Positions 52,001 to 63,867 of a DNA stretch of 64,000 bases are shown here, one piece after another. The translations under genes were made by a program, and so were the position numbers. Position 1 is the stretch's first letter; every line of letters starts with the position of its first letter. The DNA is from Limnephilus marmoratus (lineage: Eukaryota; Arthropoda; Insecta; Trichoptera; Limnephilidae). Location: the NCBI GenBank assembly GCA_917880885.1, contig OU862908.1, positions 13,937,501-14,001,500 of the forward strand, read 5' to 3'. The notes beneath the pieces were generated by a model. The model saw only the letters and a list, made by a program, of their open reading frames with translations, was not told the origin of the DNA and did not search any database.

Positions 52001-52130
52001 GATGGCCTCCGTGGTTGCGGGGTAAGGTTCTCGAATCGCAAGTCGAAGGTCACCGTTTCGATTCCGGCGTGCGATAGTAAATTTTATTTGATTAATGTGT
52101 GTTATTTCATAATTTACTCATTTAAATTAA
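52001..52130 (+). repeat. tRNA-derived SINE family G, copy G2
   Basis: GGCCTCCGTGGTTGCGGGG (A-box region), CCGTTTCGATTCCGGCG (B-box region), TTTATTTGATTAATGTGTG tail. Confidence 0.65.
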
Positions 52131-52137
52131 CATACCA

Positions 52138-52330
52138 TAGTATGGTTTCCAAGGTGAAAGGAACTCTCAGTATCGCCCTGGTGTAGGACCACCATTCAGA
52201 ATTGAAACGTTGCTTGAAATAGCTTTAGTCATGTTTGTGAGCAAATCTGTATTGCCAGGTACATCCCCACCTTTATCTTCCCCATTTTCTCCCCCTTTCC
52301 ATGACCTTCAGTCTCACAACATACCCCTTA
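52138..52330 (+). repeat. SINE-like family A, copy A6
   Basis: ACTCTCAGTATCGCCCTGG, TGTAGGACCACCATTCAGAA, TTGCTTGAAATAGCTTTAGTC, TTCAGTCTCACAACATACCC; 3' truncated. Confidence 0.65.
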
Positions 52331-52380
52331 TTTTAACTTATGAATTTATGTTCCCCAATTCACTCATTTAAATTAATAAA

Positions 52381-52640
52381 TGGTATACTTGCGACACGTT
52401 GGAAAGTGGAACACACTCTCAGTATTTCCCTGGTTTAAGACCACCATCCAGAATTGAAACGTGCTTGAAAGGTTTTGGCCGTGTTGGTGACAAGATCTGA
52501 ATAGCCTGGTACTTCCCTATATTCGTCTTTCCATTTCTTCTCCCTCTCCACGACCTTCAGTCTCAGGACATATCCCAATTGGGGATGCCTTAGTCTCACT
52601 GGCTCCAGACGGTTGAAAGCAGATGGAACTATGTGTCTAA
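52381..52640 (+). repeat. SINE-like family A, copy A7
   Basis: Begins about 240 bp after the start of A6, same orientation: GGAAAGTGGAACACACTCTC, AAGATCTGAATAGCCTGG, ATTGGGGATGCCTTAGTCTC, ACTGGCTCCAGACGG, AAATAAAAAA tail. Confidence 0.65.
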
Positions 52641-53246
52641 ATAAAAAATCTGGGTTTTTTGTGATATTTTCGTCGGGTTTAGTACACGACAGCGCGTTGA
52701 TGTATTTGATAAGAGAAAAATAAAACCCTGAAATTTTACCAAATTCAAGATGATTAGCCCTGTTTCCTCGTTAAAACGGAAAGAAATCAACGTTACTCGG
52801 TGCAGTAAGAATGCGGACAATGGAAGTACGCAAAAAAGCTCCCATACCGCACCGACCCGTGTACGCGTACGGGTAAGAAAGTTGCGATCCGCTTTGGGTA
52901 TCACGCTTTCTCACTGCAGTCTTACTATTGACTCCTTAGCAGCTCAGGAGAGAACCGCCTAAATTAAAATGGTTTTTGAAGTACCTACTGGTTTTAATAT
53001 AAAATTAGAATTGCATTTTCATGCACCATTTTACTGAAAATAAGCGTTAAAGTTGCTTCGGTAATTTATTGTGATAAACAGAAGAAAAGTTTTATTTTAC
53101 TTGCAGCAGGTGTGTGACCGTACAATCCAACTAAATCGTAATAAATCATAAGATTAGTAACACTTAGTAAATAAGTCACAAATTCGTGTAAGTCATTAAC
53201 TACTCTTGTTAGATTAACTCTCGTTAAAGATAACTAATGAGAGCTA
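52641..53246. other. No recognisable feature
   Basis: Contains TTTTACTTGCAG near 53110, a good acceptor-like sequence, but the DNA after it has no clear coding character. Confidence 0.35.
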
Positions 53247-53395
53247 AGGCTGCGTATTCATACGCGAGCTGAACCACGAATTATGGGAAAGGAACTAAGC
53301 AACGGCAAATCGCCACTCACAGTTGCTTCGTTCCTTTTTCCAAATTTCGCGGTTCTTTTCACGTATCGGTTCGTAAATGTACACGCAGTATACAT
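53247..53395. mobile_element. Foldback MITE family F, copy 1
   Basis: GGCTGCGTATTCATACGCG...GAACCACGAA...GGGAAAGGAAC and, inverted, GTTCCTTTTTCC...TTCGCGGTTC...ACACGCAGT: a nearly whole-length hairpin. Confidence 0.6.
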
Positions 53396-54056
53396 ACTTG
53401 TTATGTTAAACTACTCTTATGTACGTATTTGCATTCTCTAAGCAGGGCCGGCATTACCAACTGCAGAATTATCATTAGCTTTACAATATTTTAACTCTCT
53501 TAAATTGTTTCTCCTACTCAAATCATCTATATTTTATAAAAGGAAATCATTGACTGCGTAATGAATTATACTCGTATATAGAACTTTGTTTGCAGAGGAT
53601 TGAACTTGTGAACCGCTTGACTATAAACCGGTTATTTACCAACATAACATTTTGAACTTCCTTTTTAGGCTTTTATACCCTTAAAAATTGATACCTTAGA
53701 GTATCATTCTTGTTTTGCAAATAATATATCCTAATCATACTTTTCTATTTGGATTAAAATTATTCAATGCCTCACACCTCAATCTGTCTCTTACAAACGG
53801 ACGAACCACATTTAGAAAGATTTTTAAAAAATCTGACTAATCATTGTACCTATATCTATTGAACTGCATACCATAAAAATTTGCTTTCCCAAAGACGTAA
53901 TTACAGATCATTTTATATGTTATTAAAATAATACAACACGTGGATTAAAGAATTGCATTTTCAATTACATGTTCCCAATTGTGTCCTCTGCGTGCAAACT
54001 GTATTTAAATTTCTCTAGTAAACAATAAACAGTGTTAATTTGAAGTGACTTTCCAG
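53396..54056. other. Unassigned; ends at an acceptor-like site
   Basis: AT-rich. The last bases GACTTTCCAG abut a perfect donor GTAAGT. Confidence 0.35.
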
Positions 54057-54062
54057 GTAAGT
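54048..54062 (+). promoter_or_regulatory. Juxtaposed splice acceptor/donor (CAG|GTAAGT)
   Basis: ACTTTCCAG|GTAAGTATG matches the donor consensus exactly and carries an acceptor-like upstream half. It may mark the end of an untranslated exon or a recursive splice site in a long intron. The pyrimidine tract is short. Confidence 0.25.
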
Positions 54063-55024
54063 ATGGCAACATCACATTCATTGGTCAAATGTATTGTACA
54101 TATAGTTTTGTATCGGTAATCGATTAATCTGTGGATGCAATCTGTTAGCCGTAAGTTATAACGATAATTCGTCTTGTCTGTAGTTCGTGGTGAGATAGTA
54201 GAGCATTGTAGAAATATATCGTAAATTTGTACAGCCCCTTTGAGGTGATTTTTCACAAAAAACCACGCAATACAAATCAACTAAATATTTTTATTATTAT
54301 TATTCAACAAAAATGTATGGTCATTAAAGTTCTTTCGAAGGAAACTCATTCAATCACAGTTATATCTTGCTGCAAAGCTCCAGTTCAATTATCCAAGGAT
54401 GACCTCTAAACTCCACACCTTTCAAACATCAAAATGAACCCAAATACGACTTCATTATGCGGGCTTACTCTAAGTGTTGAGTTTAAAATCTTCAACTATA
54501 CGTTTCGATCGCGAGGTCACTTATGTAGTAGGCCGAGGTAAAAATGCTTTATTCTATGGAGTTGTTGTAAGTTTAACAACATTATTTAAATAAAAGTTTT
54601 TATCGTGATGGGACTAAGGCCAGCCCTGCCGCTAACAAATATACAACAAGAAGTCGGAAAGACGAGAGTAAATATGTTACTGAACTTGATCAAACATCAT
54701 CATAGGAATGTGATTCGTACTTTTCACACACTTTCTCGGAGACGCAAATGGGAAACAATAAACAAGTTTTATTGGATTGATGTACTGTTCACCTGCGTAA
54801 TTTTTCCATCGTCTAGTGTTGAATGCGTTTCCTATATACAGCATACATGACGATACGATGGATCTTAGACATTTACAAATGCTTTGTGTTGTGAAATGCG
54901 GTGTAGATATTATCTCTTCCTCGTGTCATTCAAAGTTGGTAGATATCAATAATTTCATTGTAATTTATTTATTATTTTACACCCTCTGCGATACATTAAG
55001 GGAGTATTTTAACTTCGGAACTCA
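54063..55024. other. No supported gene
   Basis: An 81-codon frame (54605-54850: LNLIKHHHRNVIRTFHTLSR) is slightly protein-like but unrecognised. Confidence 0.3.
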
Positions 55025-55190
55025 TGTTAACTATTCTATTCTACAAAAGGGTGCATTAAAGTCTGCTCCAATTGGTATATTTAAGATATATCGTAGGAGC
55101 CACATTAAGCAAGAGATACTCGTAATATAAGTTATAAATTATAATAAATTAGTAATTTGTAAATTTTGATGTTCAAATGACTAAAATAAA
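55025..55190 (+). mobile_element. 3' end of the same LINE family as in the BEL element
   Basis: SILQKGALKSAPIGIFKIYR and RSHIKQE parallel the C-terminus of the 14.7-kb LINE (SLLYKG...LKSTPIGKFKMY, RSYIKLE), with about ten residues missing. The UTR shares TTAGTAATTTGTAAA-like and ACTAAAATAAAA blocks. Confidence 0.65.
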
Positions 55191-56079
55191 ACCACATCTT
55201 CATACTACGTGATACAAACATCGGCTTTACAACCTTGTTATGCAGGTTTATTATAAAGAAACCTCTTTGGTGATAGGCTTTCTTCCTCCACAAATTATTG
55301 TCCAACCCTGATTCATCCAAATTTTAAGACACTTTTTATAATAAACGAAGAGCTGGTAAAGATCATCGAATCAACATTATACCATCTCCGCAAAACACAA
55401 TTTCTTACATGGCTCTTAAAAATCCTCCTTGGATATTCTTGTACTAGTGGTTCGTTGTGAGGAGTCTCCATTTGAGATATTTTTGTAAACATTATTAGCA
55501 TTTTGCCAGTGTGAGTAATCAATTAAGAGATGTAATGTTAAAATTTATTATATTAATCACGTGGTATTATTTTCAGGAAATGTATTAACCATGCATGCCC
55601 TTCTCACGTGGATCGTATGAGTTAACTTGATATTGTTGCATTGTGTAATTTAATATGAAAAGATAAAAAAAAATACCGAGTTACGAGTATAAACGTTGTC
55701 ACCTTCCTCTGGATCAAGTACAAAGTACATAGCATCAAGATCAATTTGTGCAGAAGATGAAGTAAATAATAATTATTATATATTATCTTATTTCATCCAT
55801 TATGACATAAATTCTATGTACGTGATTTTTTCAACAACATCGTCGCTGTTTTTAATTTTATCTCATTTTTATGTTAGGTACCTCAGTTAATTTGAACCAT
55901 AGTCAACCAAATTATTGAACCAAGTAAAAATAGTATGATTTATTTATTAGCGATTGTACCACTTTTACAAAAATAATTAAAAATTAATTGTCTTAATTAA
56001 TCTTCTTCGCAATACGAAATTTTCAAAAGGTTTTTTTTTTGTTTTGGGGAATCAAATCTTAATATGCTCTCCTCTTACT
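55191..56079. other. No recognisable feature
   Basis: AT-rich DNA. Confidence 0.4.
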
Positions 56080-56200
56080 TAAAGCAACGTTTCGAACAGC
56101 CTCGTAGTACTCACCATCAAAGTACATACCTGAAAACATCTGTCCTGATCATGACAAGGCTATGGAAAATGTTGGCTTAAGAAAATATCCTTAAAAGTCG
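56080..56200 (+). repeat. Decayed Penelope-type terminal repeat
   Basis: ACATCTGTCCTGATCATGAC, AAATGTTGGCTTAAG parallel the 46.38-kb motif with many changes; CAACGTTTCGAACAGCC upstream resembles its complement. Confidence 0.35.
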
Positions 56201-57204
56201 ACAAACAACGTTTCATTGATTGAAAGAACCGCAGTACTATCTGTCAATCATAAACGTTGTAAAATCATTTTCCCATTTTAAAAAGTTGCTATTGTATCAG
56301 CAATGTTGTTTGTTTTGTTTTTCAAAATCAAAGTGCATGGTGTTTTGCTTTGTAGTTATGTGAACAATCCAGTTGCAGTGTCGCACAATGCGCATGTTTT
56401 ATATTCCATTGTTTGTGTTAGGAAGACAGCAATTAATTAGCCAACAGTACTGGCCAGTAAAACGCACCCAGATATGATCTGATCAAGTCGACACACTCCC
56501 GAACACGAAATTGTCAGGAACGCAACTCAGGGGCCAAAAACTCTCAATTAAAATTATATTAATTTTGTTATTTGTTGAATAAAATTGATCCATCAGTTTC
56601 ACAATTTATGTAAAAGAGGACGAAGCGACACGCGTGAAATTGTGTTAATTGCAAATCCGTTATCCAACCAAACTCACAAATCGATGGCTAAATGACTAGT
56701 TATGAACTAAACCCTAATCATGAAACCAAAAAATAAATTTGTATAAAAATAAGTCATCTCTAAATGGCACCATTGTCAATATTTTTATATAATATACCTT
56801 TAGTTGTTAAAACAAAAATTAAACCAAAAAAAAAATTTCTCCGAATAATATTTTCAGAAGATACAACATCTCGGCTAATCAAACGAAATGATACCTATTC
56901 ATATAATTATATTAATCACTGTTTCGTATACAAATTACATAAGTGAAAGAATACAAATACTTATTCGTTAGTTAAAGATACTGCAAGTGTTGGTAAATAT
57001 TATCCAAGTCTTTTACTCACAGTTTTTTTCAGTTGTGATACAATAATAAAATCCGTTAAAATCATGTCATAAAATTGAATAGTTAATCCAATTACAATAA
57101 AAATATTGAATAAAACTACTCTCTTATCGATCTACACTTAATTATTACTTGAAGAATGCAATTATTACGCAAACAAAATGCTCTTACACTAATTTTAACG
57201 ATAA
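56201..57204. other. No recognisable feature
   Basis: AT-rich DNA. Confidence 0.4.
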
Positions 57205-57352
57205 GCTGCGTATACGTATGCGAACATAAACCCGAGCCTAGGAACTAATTATAGGAAAGCGGCGGCGCGGCGTGGCGTTCCGCGTCGTTTTCAGATGCTT
57301 TGTTCCTTTCCTATAGTTCGTGGTTCGGCTCCCGTGTGAATACGCAGCTTTA
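57205..57352. mobile_element. Foldback MITE family F, copy 2
   Basis: Left AAGCTGCGTATACGTATGCG...GGAACTAATTATAGGAAAG and right CTTTCCTATAGTTCG...GTGAATACGCAGCTT are inverted. A GC-rich centre (GGCGGCGCGGCGTGG) sits in the loop. Confidence 0.7.
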
Positions 57353-59120
57353 TATAATTTATGTACATTCGCGTATTATATAGGTTGTAGGTACTTATTG
57401 ACAAAATACTGAAAGTAGTTTTGTTTTTTTTGCATGTCAGTTTATGTAAGCAATAAGATTTTTTTCTTAAGTCTTTAAATTGAGACCACTTGTGAGGTGC
57501 ATTTAATTTGGAATTTAATTTTCTAATCAGATGCATAAAACTTACGTGCACATTTTTTTAACTGCATCGCTTTTTGATTCGATCAGAGTGTATTAACCTT
57601 TTACGATGAATAGTCATATATCAGTTATAAAATCTTTCCGGACCAGAGAAACTGTAATGAACTCTTTTTTAACCACTTAACCACTAGACAGATGTTGACA
57701 AACTTTTGGAACGATGTGAAAGTATACCAGTTGAGGTCTTCGTTACCATAAACCGGCTTTCCAGTGAATTCTTAATGATGCATTCTTTAAAGTGTATTAT
57801 TCGATCGAGTATATAAAACCCACGAGATTTCAAGTGGCTATATTATTCAATACCTAAAGGTTTTTGATTACATAAATATGTTCCAAAATAACATGATATT
57901 TGATGTGTCATACGCTAAAGATTGGCGGACACCATCAACTAAATTCTCAATAAGCACAATTATTAGAGTTATATTTCTTAAAATAAATCAAAATACCGAG
58001 TTGGGTCTGTCAAGATTCAAAATAATATACATAAGAGGACTTATTGTATTATACGATGTGTGAATGTAAATAATGCATGGAACAAGAGATGTGTGGCGGT
58101 CTATACTCTTTGCCTACCTCTCCGAGTAAACGGCGTGATAGGTATTTAGTTAGTTTACAATTGGTACGTATAAATAAAATGAAAATCTTTGTAAAATAAA
58201 TCTCTTGGAATTTTTTTTTTTGCCTCCTGAACCATAAATAGATTTATGTGTAAATTCAGTTCCATGACAGTTAGCCTTAGTATACAATGTTTTTTTTTTT
58301 AATTGTAAATTCGAAGCCCGACTGTTGCGAATTCTTGAGTGTAGTCAATTTAAGAGTACCTATTCGATTCACTAGGCATAAGGACCTATTTCAATGTCAT
58401 TATTCACAATGAAATGATGTAGCAAACTCGCCAATTTCTCGCTTACGTAAGCAAACAAGTGGTATCGACGCTTTTAATATAAAAAATTCTGTGTTGAAAA
58501 CATGCAAAATCTTTTTTTTATTTTTTGATTTTGAAGAGTTTTATTAAATTATGTCAACATATTATTTCTGATAATTTCAGAATGTTATTGTATTTTTTTT
58601 TTTGTCAAATTTATCCAATTGTAAACCATTGTAATGATTTTTTTTTGCAATCTATTGTTCTTATTATTAACCCTTGTGTAAAAAACATTATGAACCCGAT
58701 GTGAAAACCCCATTAGCACATATAAGAGTAAGCAAATAAATGAATGTGCAGTCAGTTTATGGAAAATACGGTACAGGTACCTACTTACACAAAATATAAC
58801 TAAATGTTCCTGAAAGTGTTTGTAAGTGTAAAAATGTATAAAAAATATTTCATTCAAATGCAAAAAAGAAAAACTACTTGTCTATATATATATACCGGAG
58901 TAAGTACAAAAATCAACACTGTAAATAAATTCGTATGATATCCATACCAACTTATTATTCATTTTCGAAGTCGATTTTACATTTCAAAATGATATATAAC
59001 GCTCAAAAAATAAACTTTAAAAAAATATAATTTCGGAGGGCCTACTATCAGGGGGTTAAACGGTCAAATTTTCGAATATGTTTTTAGATTTTCACGGCCA
59101 AAAGTATTTTCGTAATTTGT
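57353..59120. other. No supported feature
   Basis: AT-rich. A 61-codon frame at 57878-58063 (SYAKDWRTPSTKFS) is unrecognised. Confidence 0.35.
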
Positions 59121-59215
59121 TTTTGGGGTGTTATGCCGTGTTGCGCTACCATCTTCTTTAGCCCACGTTTCGGACAGCGTTGCAGTGTCCATCATCAGGG
59201 CAGATTCGGCAGATC
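59121..59215 (-). ncRNA. Hammerhead-like motif of a Penelope-type repeat, copy P2
   Basis: On the minus strand CTGATGA (complement of 59192-59198), stem GGACA/TGTCC (complements of 59186-59190 and 59172-59176), GAAAC, then GTGGGCTAAAGAAGATGG and GCAACACGGCATAAC. Same layout as 46.38 kb. Confidence 0.45.
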
Positions 59216-60369
59216 CGGTAGATGTCAAATTTTCGTAAATTCTTGAGATTTACTCACAGTAATCTATCGTTTCATGACTTTGTGATAAAAAAAGAGTTGT
59301 GATCTGGAATGTACTAGTTACTAGTATAACGACACAAATTGTAAAAAAAAAAGCTTTTGTTACGGTCGATACAACAATTTATTTTCGGACAGCCGTGCTT
59401 AATGGAACGATGGATTTGCTTCAGTTCAATAGTATGTAGACATGTAAATCTATTATCTGGGATTATACCTACTTGAGAAGAAATACTTCTGCGAAGTTCA
59501 ACATTGACACCTTGTTCAAACTATCTGAAACAGGTCCAATAAATTATTCACTTCTTATATTATTTACTATAATTCCTTGGTACGTAGTGAGAAAAAGAAA
59601 TGCCAGTGGAGTAGCCCTGATTCAGTGAAAGTGACCGTTCCGCACTCCTCTGCCCCGGGGCAAACCGGTTCGGGGACTACACCACTCCGCATTCGCAATG
59701 CCCGCTGTGACGTCATTCTGCGAATTGAGCTATGCAGAATTGCAATGAAATGTTTTTTTCTGCGGAAACCACTTTTTTCGTTTTTATGATTTGTTTTTCC
59801 GGGTTAATACCCGAAGTATTTGGTCTACATTTAGAAAACAGTTCAATTTGATAAAAATGCAAGATAACATCTTGGCACGCTGCTTTTTTAAATGTTTTTT
59901 TTTTCAATTAATCTCAATTTTATGAAAGGTGTTTGCCTAGATAATAATAATCACATCGTAGAGCATGATTAGTCCTGAGCGAGATGTAACGTCACTTTTT
60001 TTTGTGAAATATTTTATAAGGTTGTCTGATTAAGTGCTATTGAGTGAAATGTCATTTTTTATTATAAATGTTGATAAAATTTATGTTATAAATTTCTTCT
60101 TACGACGTCTTCGGACATTCTTTAGAATATAAAAATAACGATACCAATTTTATGACTCACGCTTACTTAACCCTTTTAGAGACACAAAATAATTCCTGTA
60201 GAGACAACCAAAAAATTTGGATTAAGAGTTACATGTAAATAATTATGGACCAAAGTAATGTTTTCTAATGTTTGAAAATTGATATATATTTAGACTTAAA
60301 GGGACTTACTAAAAAACGTGTTTCAAATTTAAATAACTGTTAAACAACCATTAATGTGGGGTAGGTTAG
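59216..60369. other. No recognisable feature
   Basis: AT-rich; a GC-richer patch at 59630-59710 has a short open frame without a recognisable domain. Confidence 0.4.
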
Positions 60370-60998
60370 TGGTTTTTTTACAATAGCTCCACAAAGAGGC
60401 CCTGAGGAAAATAATTTCCCTCATTGCCTACGTAATCTTTGAAAATACTGTGTGGAGGGTCTTTTTGAGGAGAGGAGGTCTTGAAGACCTGTAGGAGGGA
60501 AGATCACGGTGGCCAACAAATCGTTCCACAACCGAGCTGTTGAACTCAAGAACGAGTCGTAGAAACGCCCCGTTCTCATGTGACAAATGTCAACCGTGTA
60601 CATGTGTTAGGCGCGTGTTTGGCGTATTTCCCTACTATGCACAGGTGCCGAGGGAATCAATAACGCTATCCCTCGGAGCATCTACCAGTAGAATACCAGT
60701 AAAACAAGGACAGCATTCTCACCTGACGCTTGTACTCTAAAGATTGCAATCCGTTTATTGAGATAGGAGAATCTATCAAACGGACCGCCCGTTTCTACAT
60801 AGAATCGAGGGGTTTTTTCAGGTATTTCCTGAGGTGGCTGCCATGTTCAACCGTGGAGCGCACTTGCGATTTGTACAGGGCAATCAGTTGTATACCTACT
60901 GTTAGCCTCTCAGAAACTGGGCGTATTGTACAGGACAGTACGCCAAGTTTCGAGGGTAACTTAACTCTGGCTTCGATGGAGCCGTCGCGCCGTACCCA
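60370..60998 (-). pseudogene. LINE family C, RT C-terminal region
   Basis: The minus strand shows TVDICHMRTGRFYDSFLSST, ARLWNDLLATVIFPP, LLSSKRPS near 60421-60603; the anti-sense of the RT thumb GSIEARVK-like region lies near 60950-60990. Frames shift several times. Its 3' end (left) includes GGAGGGTCTTTTTGAGG and ATAGCTCCACAAAGAGG, linking it to family B tails. Confidence 0.75.
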
Positions 60999-61791
60999 TT
61001 GTTTATCAGTTGTGTAAATTTTAAAGCAGGTATATTAGTAAGGGGTTAGCCAACGTTGCCAACATACTGAAAAAATTGTTCAAAATAAACTTGTCAAATA
61101 TATGAAAGCCCCAAAAAAAAAACTTAATACATATTGTTATTTCATTAACACTAATGCGTGTTAAATTATGCGTACAATAATCTTACCTACTGTGTATTAA
61201 TTATATAGTAAAATATGTTCTACGAAAATGGTAGGATTCATAAATGCCTCCAACGTTGATACCATATTTATAAAAACTCATTTTAGACTGCCAAAATTAC
61301 ACAAAATAGGCACGCAAAAATGGCAGTGGCTACTTTTAGAGTCCCGATATTTATACTAGAGAAAGACGGGATATCAAGTAACAGAAAATACATAAACATC
61401 CACTCAACACAAACGCTGCAAAACTCAAGCTTCAATATTTTTAAAAATGGATTTGAAGATTTAATTTTTTTAAATGATGATGTTTGAAAAATACATTGGG
61501 TTCAGAGAGGGTTTAGGCAAACGACGAGTTTTTTATAAAACTTCGATCGAGCACTATGGAAAATTCAAGATTTTCGGCATTACGTTTTTACATTGAATTC
61601 TTGGCTTAGAAATAAAATGACTGCAGTATTCAACGCACGAATGGGCAGGATAATCCCAACCGATTTATCGTGCTTTGACGTTTTTTGAGCGTTTATCGAA
61701 CCTACACGTGGCCATAAAGTTTATTTCAAAGCAATCACAGTTTCTTCTGCTAAAGGAGTTCAAATCTTAGGAGGAAACCGGGCGGCGTTTT
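60999..61791. other. No recognisable feature
   Basis: AT-rich DNA. Confidence 0.4.
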
Positions 61792-62165
61792 GTCCATACA
61801 AACGAATTCCCCGATTTCCTCTCTGGATTTTGACACTACTGTAAATATTTTTTTAATATAATATAAATATCGACCACTAGCAAGTCGGTACGCTTTACGT
61901 TTGTACGTTTTTATCTGGCGGCTTTTTGTCCATACAAAAGTATTCCCAATTTCCTCTCTGGATTTTGACTTTGACCATACTGCAAATATTTTTTGGTATA
62001 ATATACTTTGATATTGACCACTAGCGAGTCGGTACTTTTTTTTTGAACGTTTTTACCGTTTTGTCCATACAAACGTATTCCTCTATTTCCTCCCTGGATT
62101 TTGACACTACTGCAAATAATTTTTAGTTTATTGTAGAAAAAGATCACTATCGTATCTGTGCGTTT
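61792..62165. repeat. Three-copy tandem repeat, ~135-bp unit
   Basis: Units start GTCCATACAAA at 61792, 61928 and 62063 and share CTCTGGATTTTGACACTACT, GCAAATATTTTT, GACCACTAGC...GTCGGTAC. The third is partial. Confidence 0.8.
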
Positions 62166-63084
62166 TGCTTTTTTCATAAGTTGCTTCTTATAGATCTTAG
62201 AACCCCAAAAATCGTTAAAATTGCCTGGCTTGAACGCCATCAACAGACGTTCAGTATACATACTTGACAATATATTTATAAAAAAATCAAAACTTACAGA
62301 CGTAGAGTATTTTCACATTTTCACACATTTAGTAAGAAAATCTTAAGAATCAGTCAAGTTTTGGAGGAGCAAAACGGGGAATAGAAAACCTCGATTTTGT
62401 TGATTTTATTTAGGTATAAATTATAAGCCTTCATTAGCCCGAGATGCAGTTGTCCCTTTCGCTCAGTATTCAGGGAAGTAAGAGCGACAGTGACAGCAAT
62501 AGTTTGGTAAAATACATATTGTTCAAATTTCTCGGCCACCGGGATTCCTCTTAAAGGTTCTATTCCGGTTAAGGTTATATTACGGGTTTAATACCCGTAA
62601 CCCTTTTCTACCGACTTCCACCTAGACATTATGCTATCTAAGCATACTAAAAACGAATCTTCCGTGAATCAGAAGAGGTGTGTTCTATGGTGTGAATTAT
62701 TTCTTCAGATTGAATCGTGAATTATTTTTAATTGGAGAGCACGTATTCCCGATAGTTATCGTCGTCATCGACAGCATGGGCTTTTTGGTCTCAATCCCTA
62801 TATCCTATATGACTAACCTAGTAATAATCATGTCAGTCTGTCGTGTCCGCTATTGAATCGAATGACCTAACCGAATAATTTTTTTTTACCTCAGAAAGAT
62901 TGCGTTTGAACTGCTAATTTTATTGCCGCGAAAAAATATTCCTCTTTCATAGTATTATAATAATTTATGCTTTGTTGTATTTTTTCTACGAACAACTCTG
63001 AAAACTTTCAATTGATATCGAGCTATTTTTAATACCTTCTTATTTTTCGCATAATAATATATTAAAACAGTTTTAAATTTTTCT
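62166..63084. other. No recognisable feature
   Basis: AT-rich DNA. Confidence 0.4.
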
Positions 63085-63160
63085 CCACTTATTTTATTTT
63101 TGACCGTTACCGGTTTCAGCCTATTAAAGCCATCTTCAGGATGGTACAATTATTCCAAAC
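63085..63160 (-). ncRNA. Hammerhead-like motif of a Penelope-type end, copy P3
   Basis: On the minus strand CTGAAGA (complement of 63133-63139), a TGGC...GGCT stem, GAAAC (complement of 63113-63117) and CGGTAACGG. Matches the 24.15-kb Penelope 3' UTR in order and spacing. Confidence 0.45.
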
Positions 63161-63204
63161 TATTGTTTATATACACAACATTTTGGGGAAAGAATTAACA
63201 GGGG

Positions 63205-63350
63205 TGGTATACAATAATTTTATTTATTTATTTAAACGCCATAAAATGGCTTACATTAAAATGATGCATGAGATTATAAGTATACAGTGAGACACAGGAG
63301 TGATACAGTTGTTATTAGAAGTACAATGAGATAATATTGAAAAGAAATAT
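63205..63350 (-). repeat. Possible LINE 3' UTR with (AAAT)n tail
   Basis: The minus strand reads TGTAAGCCATTTTATGGCG, then AAATAAATAAATAAA. Tail-like, but no coding part. Confidence 0.3.
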
Positions 63351-63586
63351 ATTAAAATTATATGGATTTTCCCATCTTCCTTGCTATGCCGTGTTTCACA
63401 ACTGAATTTCCAATTATTTTGGTTGCTACTAACATAATTACTTCGGGTTTATTTAATTACTTTACTCATTATTGTTTATCAATTACCGGTTCTCAAACTA
63501 TTATTGAATTTTTAAATTACTCCCAAAGTTAATAGTAAATTAATCTGTAAGAGGGCATACATTAGATAAATGAAACAGTACATATT

Positions 63587-63867
63587 ACGGGCATAAATTA
63601 ATTACGTGAGCTCAAAATGGGGGGGGGGTTCCAGTAAAATCTAACCAAATCTTGAACAGTTTTTCAGCGTATTTTCGCGACCATATTTACCTCAACGGGG
63701 GGGCGTAATGGGATAGCATGGGGCGGGATGGGATAGGGTCGGACCCTAGATACACCACTAATCTCACGTGAGGGGAGGGGTGGGTCCCACCAAATCTCAC
63801 AATCTCTCCAAGGGGGGGGGGTCTAAATTGAAAAATAAACTGCTCACGTAATTAATGTATGCCCCCT
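63587..63867. mobile_element. MITE-like element with G-run interior
   Basis: GGGCATAAATTAATTACGTG at the left is inverted at the right (CACGTAATTAATGTATGCCC). Inside are runs of 7-10 G and TGGGATAG repeats. Confidence 0.55.
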
